DNA of 16,937 bases from DYIB01 sp049320945. GTDB lineage: Bacteria; Pseudomonadota; Gammaproteobacteria; Burkholderiales; Rhodocyclaceae. The stretch spans positions 1 through 16,937 of the forward strand of contig JBMOQT010000042.1 in NCBI GenBank assembly GCA_049320945.1, in the 5' to 3' direction. The notes beneath the pieces are model-generated. The model was not told the origin of the DNA, made no database searches, and was given only the letters and a program-made list of their open reading frames with translations. Below, one piece after another: positions 14,159 to 16,937 of this stretch; within the stretch, counting starts at the first letter, position 1; each line of letters starts with the position of its first letter. The translations under genes and the position numbers were made by a program.

Positions 14159-15320
14159 CATTGCCGTCTCCCACGGCCCGGCCCGAGCCCCGGTCCAGTA
14201 TCCCGTGGTTGCCACGGCGGCGCTGCTGGCGCTTGCGCTGGTGCTGCGCCTGTCCGCCTCCGGCTGGCGTCACGCAGCGCTGTTCATCGTCGGCATGGCG
14301 CTGGGCATGAGCCTGCGCCACGCCGCCTTCGGCTTCACCTCGGCCTACCGCCGGTTGCTGCTCTACGGCGAGCTGCGCGGCGTGCGCGCGCAACTGCTCA
14401 TGCTGGCGGCCGCCACGGCCCTGTTCGCGCCGGTGCTGGCGGCGGGCGAGGCCTTCGGCCGGGACGTGGTGGGGGCAGTCGCCCCTCTGGGCACGCAGGT
14501 GGCGGCGGGTGCCTTTGCCTTCGGCGTCGGCATGCAGCTGGCCGGCGGCTGCGGTTCCGGCGCCCTGTACACCGCGGGTGGCGGTAGCGTGCGCATGCTG
14601 CTGGTGCTGGCTGCCTTCTGCGGCGGTTCCTTCTGGGCCAGCCTGCACATGGCCTGGTGGCAGTCGCTGCCGGGCGCGGAAGCGGTCGTGTTGGGCAAGA
14701 CGCTGGGCTGGCCGCTGGCCGCCGCCCTACAGGCGGGCGTGCTGTTGGCGGCGTTCGCGCTGCTCGGCCGCCGCGAGCGCAACCAGGCGCCAGCTCTTGC
14801 GCCGGCAGCCAGCCTGTGGCGCGGACCTTGGCCGCTGCTGTGGGGTGCCCTGGCCCTGGCGGCCCTCAATTTCCTCACGCTGCTGCTGGCTGGCCATCCG
14901 TGGAGCATCACCTGGGCCTTCGCCTTGTGGGGCGCGAAGGCGGCGGCTGCATTGGGCTGGGATCCCGCCGGCGCCGAGTTCTGGAACGCCCCGTTCCAGC
15001 GCCAGGCGTTGGCGGCGGGCGTGCTCGACGACATCACCTCGGTGATGGACCTGGGGCTGATCCTGGGCGCGGCCCTGGCGGCCGGCCTGGGCGGCCGCTT
15101 CCGGGTGACCGGGCGCCTGCCGGCGCGCGCCGTGGCGGCCGCCCTGCTGGGCGGCTTGCTCATGGGTTACGGCGCGCGCATCGCCTTCGGCTGCAACATC
15201 GGCGCGTTCTTCTCCGGCGTCGCCTCTACCAGCCTGCACGGCTGGCTGTGGATTGCGGCGGCCCTGGCCGGCAACTGGATGGGCGTGAAGCTGCGGCCGC
15301 ACTTCGGCATGGCCAACTAG
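14142..15320 (+). CDS. YeeE/YedE family sulfur-compound transporter
   Basis: A 392-aa polytopic inner-membrane protein with about nine to ten hydrophobic segments. The YeeE/YedE (DUF395, TsuA-like) signatures are GGCGSGALYTAGGG (133-148, Cys137) in the first half and IAFGCNIGAFFSG (347-359, Cys351) in the second, matching the pseudo-twofold repeat and the pore cysteines through which thiosulfate is relayed in TsuA. The third TsuA cysteine, near the N-terminus, seems replaced: the equivalent segment reads RHAAFGFTSAYRRLL. Related proteins import thiosulfate or other sulfur species; the exact cargo here is unknown. No TusA-like partner gene is adjacent. The ATG lies within the end of the preceding small gene (17 bp overlap), indicating translational coupling. 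The stop is followed by a 139-bp gap. Confidence 0.92.
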   Translation: MPSPSSIAVSHGPARAPVQYPVVATAALLALALVLRLSASGWRHAALFIVGMALGMSLRHAAFGFTSAYRRLLLYGELRGVRAQLLMLAAATALFAPVLAAGEAFGRDVVGAVAPLGTQVAAGAFAFGVGMQLAGGCGSGALYTAGGGSVRMLLVLAAFCGGSFWASLHMAWWQSLPGAEAVVLGKTLGWPLAAALQAGVLLAAFALLGRRERNQAPALAPAASLWRGPWPLLWGALALAALNFLTLLLAGHPWSITWAFALWGAKAAAALGWDPAGAEFWNAPFQRQALAAGVLDDITSVMDLGLILGAALAAGLGGRFRVTGRLPARAVAAALLGGLLMGYGARIAFGCNIGAFFSGVASTSLHGWLWIAAALAGNWMGVKLRPHFGMAN

Positions 15321-15325
15321 TCCGT

Positions 15326-15355
15326 GGTGTGACCGTAATGGGTGTGACCGTAATA
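15326..15355 (+). repeat. Two adjacent 15-bp direct repeats
   Basis: GGTGTGACCGTAATG (15326-15340) is followed immediately by GGTGTGACCGTAATA (15341-15355), identical at 14 of 15 positions. They start 5 bp after the transporter stop codon and lie 105 bp before the pentahaem cytochrome start. They could be tandem binding sites of a regulator or a small local duplication. Confidence 0.8.
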
Positions 15356-15380
15356 CGGCATGTTCTCGTGATGTCTAGGC

Positions 15381-15396
15381 AAGGGTCTGTGCCCTT
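15381..15396 (+). terminator. Weak hairpin, possible terminator after the transporter gene
   Basis: AAGGG-TCTGTG-CCCTT forms a 5-bp stem followed by T-rich TGTCGTTTG. The stem is short and the T-run broken, so this is only a candidate. Confidence 0.2.
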
Positions 15397-15459
15397 TGTC
15401 GTTTGTGGTGCTTCTCCAGGGAGGGAGTCGCTGGTGTTCGCTGGCAGGGGGCAAATGGC

Positions 15460-16722
15460 ATGTCGCGCGTGAGCCGCTGGGTTGTACTTGTTGCCGCTGC
15501 GTTGGGCCCGGCCGCCTGCGGCGAGGCGCCGCCGCCCGTCGCCGTACCGGGTGCCGACCGGGAAGCGGAGCAATTTCTCGCCCGCCATTGGGCGCGGCCG
15601 CTCGCGCCCCAGGGCGAACCCCCGGTCCATGCCAAGGCCTACGGCATCGACCTGACGCCCGGATCGTGCGCCGGGTGCCATGCCGCCCAGTTCGACGACT
15701 GGCGCACCAGCCTGCACGCCCATGCCATGGGGCCCGGCGTGCTGGGTCAGCTGGTCAACATGGCCGCCGACGCACGCGACGAGCATCAAAGCTGCATCCG
15801 CTGCCACGCGCCCCTGCATGAGCAGGGAGAGAGCCTGGTCCGCGCCCTGTCGGGTACTTCCGATGGTGCGGCCGATACCTCCTCCGGAGGCGGCACTCCC
15901 CTGCATGAACAGGGCCTGGTCTGCGCCGCCTGTCACCTGCGCGGCTACACCTGGTACGGCCCGCCGCGCCGCGACGGCTCCCTGCCCGCCGGCGACCTGT
16001 CCCGGTTTCCCCACAACGCCTGGCAGGCGAGTCCCGCCTTCAGTGATTCGCGCTTCTGTGCCGCGTGCCACCAGTTCGAACCCGACGGCTACGCCCTGAA
16101 CGGCAAGCTGTTGGAGAACACCTATGCAGAATGGGAGGCCAGCCGCCATGCCCGGGAAGGAAGACATTGCCAGTCCTGCCATATGCCGGAGCGCCGTCAT
16201 CTGTGGCGCGGCATCCATGATCCGGAGATGGTGCGGCAGGGGGTGGACATCCGCGCCGGCGCACCCGCCGTGGGTGCGGGGCAGGTGGCGAGCGTCCTCA
16301 TACTGCGAAACAGCGGCACGGGCCACCACTTCCCCACCTACGTCACCCCCCGGGTGGTGCTGGAGGGCTACCAAGAGGGTGCCGACGGCCGCATGATCGC
16401 GCGCACGCTGCGGCAGCAGGTCGTCGCCCGCCAAGTGGCACTCGACCTGTCGCGGGAAATCGCCGACACGCGCATCCCCGCCGACGGCGAGACGCGCTTC
16501 GACTACCGGGCGCCCGTCGCGCCCCGGGCCGCCGCCCTGGTGCTGCGGGTGCGCGTTGAGCCAGACGCTTTCTACACCGCCTTCTACCAATCGATCCTGA
16601 GCGATGGCTCGGCCGGCCAAGGCGAGCCGCACATCCGCGCGGCGCTGGCGCGCTCGCGTGCGTCGGCGTTTACTCTGTACGCTGATCGGCAGCCCCTGCC
16701 GCCGGCAGGGCAGCGCGAATGA
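15460..16722 (+). CDS. Pentahaem cytochrome c
   Basis: A 420-aa exported cytochrome. The ATG at 15460 is chosen because it starts a signal sequence (MSRVSRWVVLVAAALGPAAC) with a G-rich ribosome binding site about 8 nt before; the frame extends 57 nt further upstream without signal-peptide character. The cleavage region ends in AAC-GEAPPP, so it may be a lipoprotein, though the lipobox is imperfect (Pro at -3). Five haem sites are seen: CAGCH (70-74), CIRCH (112-116), CAACH (155-159), CAACH (200-204) and CQSCH (237-241). The last 170 residues have no haem site and look like a beta-rich domain (NSGTGHHFPTYVTPRVVLEGY). The haem part resembles the cytochrome c554/multihaem family used in nitrogen and sulfur electron transfer. 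PLHEQG occurs twice (118-123 and 147-152). Its role here, perhaps accepting or donating electrons for sulfur chemistry near the transporter, is inferred. Confidence 0.9.
   Translation: MSRVSRWVVLVAAALGPAACGEAPPPVAVPGADREAEQFLARHWARPLAPQGEPPVHAKAYGIDLTPGSCAGCHAAQFDDWRTSLHAHAMGPGVLGQLVNMAADARDEHQSCIRCHAPLHEQGESLVRALSGTSDGAADTSSGGGTPLHEQGLVCAACHLRGYTWYGPPRRDGSLPAGDLSRFPHNAWQASPAFSDSRFCAACHQFEPDGYALNGKLLENTYAEWEASRHAREGRHCQSCHMPERRHLWRGIHDPEMVRQGVDIRAGAPAVGAGQVASVLILRNSGTGHHFPTYVTPRVVLEGYQEGADGRMIARTLRQQVVARQVALDLSREIADTRIPADGETRFDYRAPVAPRAAALVLRVRVEPDAFYTAFYQSILSDGSAGQGEPHIRAALARSRASAFTLYADRQPLPPAGQRE
15811..15914 (+). repeat. 17-bp direct repeat inside the pentahaem cytochrome gene
   Basis: CCCCTGCATGAGCAGGG (15811-15827) recurs at 15898-15914 with one mismatch, in frame, encoding PLHEQG both times. 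The 29-residue interval with a Gly/Ser-rich part (TSSGGGT) lies between haem sites 2 and 3 and may stem from a local duplication. Confidence 0.6.
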
Positions 16723-16737
16723 GGTAAGCTGCCCGCG

Positions 16738-16937
16738 TTGACAAATGGACCGATCGGCCGCGGGGACACCCCCATTCCGGACCGCAAGCTTGCCGCGCTC
16801 GCTACCTTCGCGAAAATCATGGTTGCCGATAGGGGCTTGCCCAAGCGTGCCGACGTGGAGGCGTTTTTGGCCGCCGGGTACTCGGAGCGCCAGATCCTCG
16901 AGATCGTGCTGGCGATCGCCGTCAAGACGCTCAGCAA
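16738..16937 (+). pseudogene. Carboxymuconolactone decarboxylase (AhpD-like) family, C-terminal part only; runs off the window
   Basis: The frame opens after the TGA that also ends the pentahaem gene and reaches the window end. Its sequence TPIPDRKLAALATFAKIMV, then ADVEAFLAAGYSERQILEIV and LAIAVKTLSN, is the second half of carboxymuconolactone decarboxylase/AhpD-like proteins of about 180 aa. The expected first 90-100 residues, with the redox-active CxxC/H motif (usually CxYCxxAH), are absent: only 15 bp separate the cytochrome stop from the first possible start, a TTG at 16738 without a well-spaced ribosome binding site; the first in-frame ATG is at 16819. It is therefore most likely a 5'-truncated remnant left by a deletion that brought the cytochrome gene next to it. 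Without the CxxC it should lack peroxidase/disulfide activity. Confidence 0.65.

Noticed and set aside
15226..16632. Open frame of 468 codons on the minus strand
   Set aside because: Antisense to the pentahaem cytochrome with its five CxxCH sites; no motif of its own.
16738..16743. Perfect TTGACA -35-like hexamer
   Set aside because: No -10 box at 16-19 bp; the following sequence is GC-rich and belongs to the decarboxylase-family frame.

Overview
The window is high-GC (roughly two thirds G+C by eye), densely coded Gram-negative DNA with many long antisense shadow frames. A proteobacterium is indicated by an autotransporter ending in a beta-barrel with terminal Phe, an SrkA/YihE-type kinase, a CbrA-like SLC5-STAC module, HD-GYP and GGDEF/EAL signalling proteins and a multihaem cytochrome c. 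A betaproteobacterium of the Rhodocyclales/Burkholderiales kind is my best guess; no rRNA, tRNA or marker gene proves it. I saw no IS element, CRISPR array, tRNA or rRNA.

Left part (1-6359): a partial DUF3182 gene (minus) diverges from a TGS-domain GTPase and a small orphan MbcA/ParS-type antitoxin-like gene (plus). These converge on a secreted subtilase autotransporter (minus, TTG start). Behind it lies a minus-strand pair, srkA then a rhomboid protease, which ends in a clear hairpin/T-run terminator. The 384-bp gap between rhomboid and subtilase genes holds that terminator and a TATAAT box.

Middle part (6470-12188) is second-messenger signalling. A four-CBS plus PAS protein without an output domain is followed by a 64-aa two-helix membrane protein and a 1072-aa SLC5 transporter-STAC-GGDEF-EAL fusion. 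This looks like a transporter-like sensor wired directly to cyclic-di-GMP turnover instead of to a histidine kinase. A convergent HD-GYP phosphodiesterase with a C-terminal zinc ribbon follows.

Right part (12189-16937) is a redox/sulfur-flavoured cluster. Two back-to-back ECF-type promoters with the same architecture (TGTAAG-N16-CGGTC) point outward, one to the HD-GYP gene and one to a plus-strand row: a monohaem cytochrome c with Cys-rich NPCAAK repeats, a His-rich DUF6969-like protein, a small exported protein split by an apparent frameshift, and a YeeE/YedE sulfur-compound transporter. After a 139-bp gap with a perfectly adjacent 15-bp tandem repeat comes a pentahaem cytochrome c, then the C-terminal half of a carboxymuconolactone decarboxylase-family gene whose catalytic N-terminal half is absent.

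The two most interesting items are the SLC5-STAC-GGDEF-EAL fusion with its small partner, and the divergent ECF-type promoter pair that appears to co-regulate a c-di-GMP phosphodiesterase with the Cys-repeat cytochrome operon.
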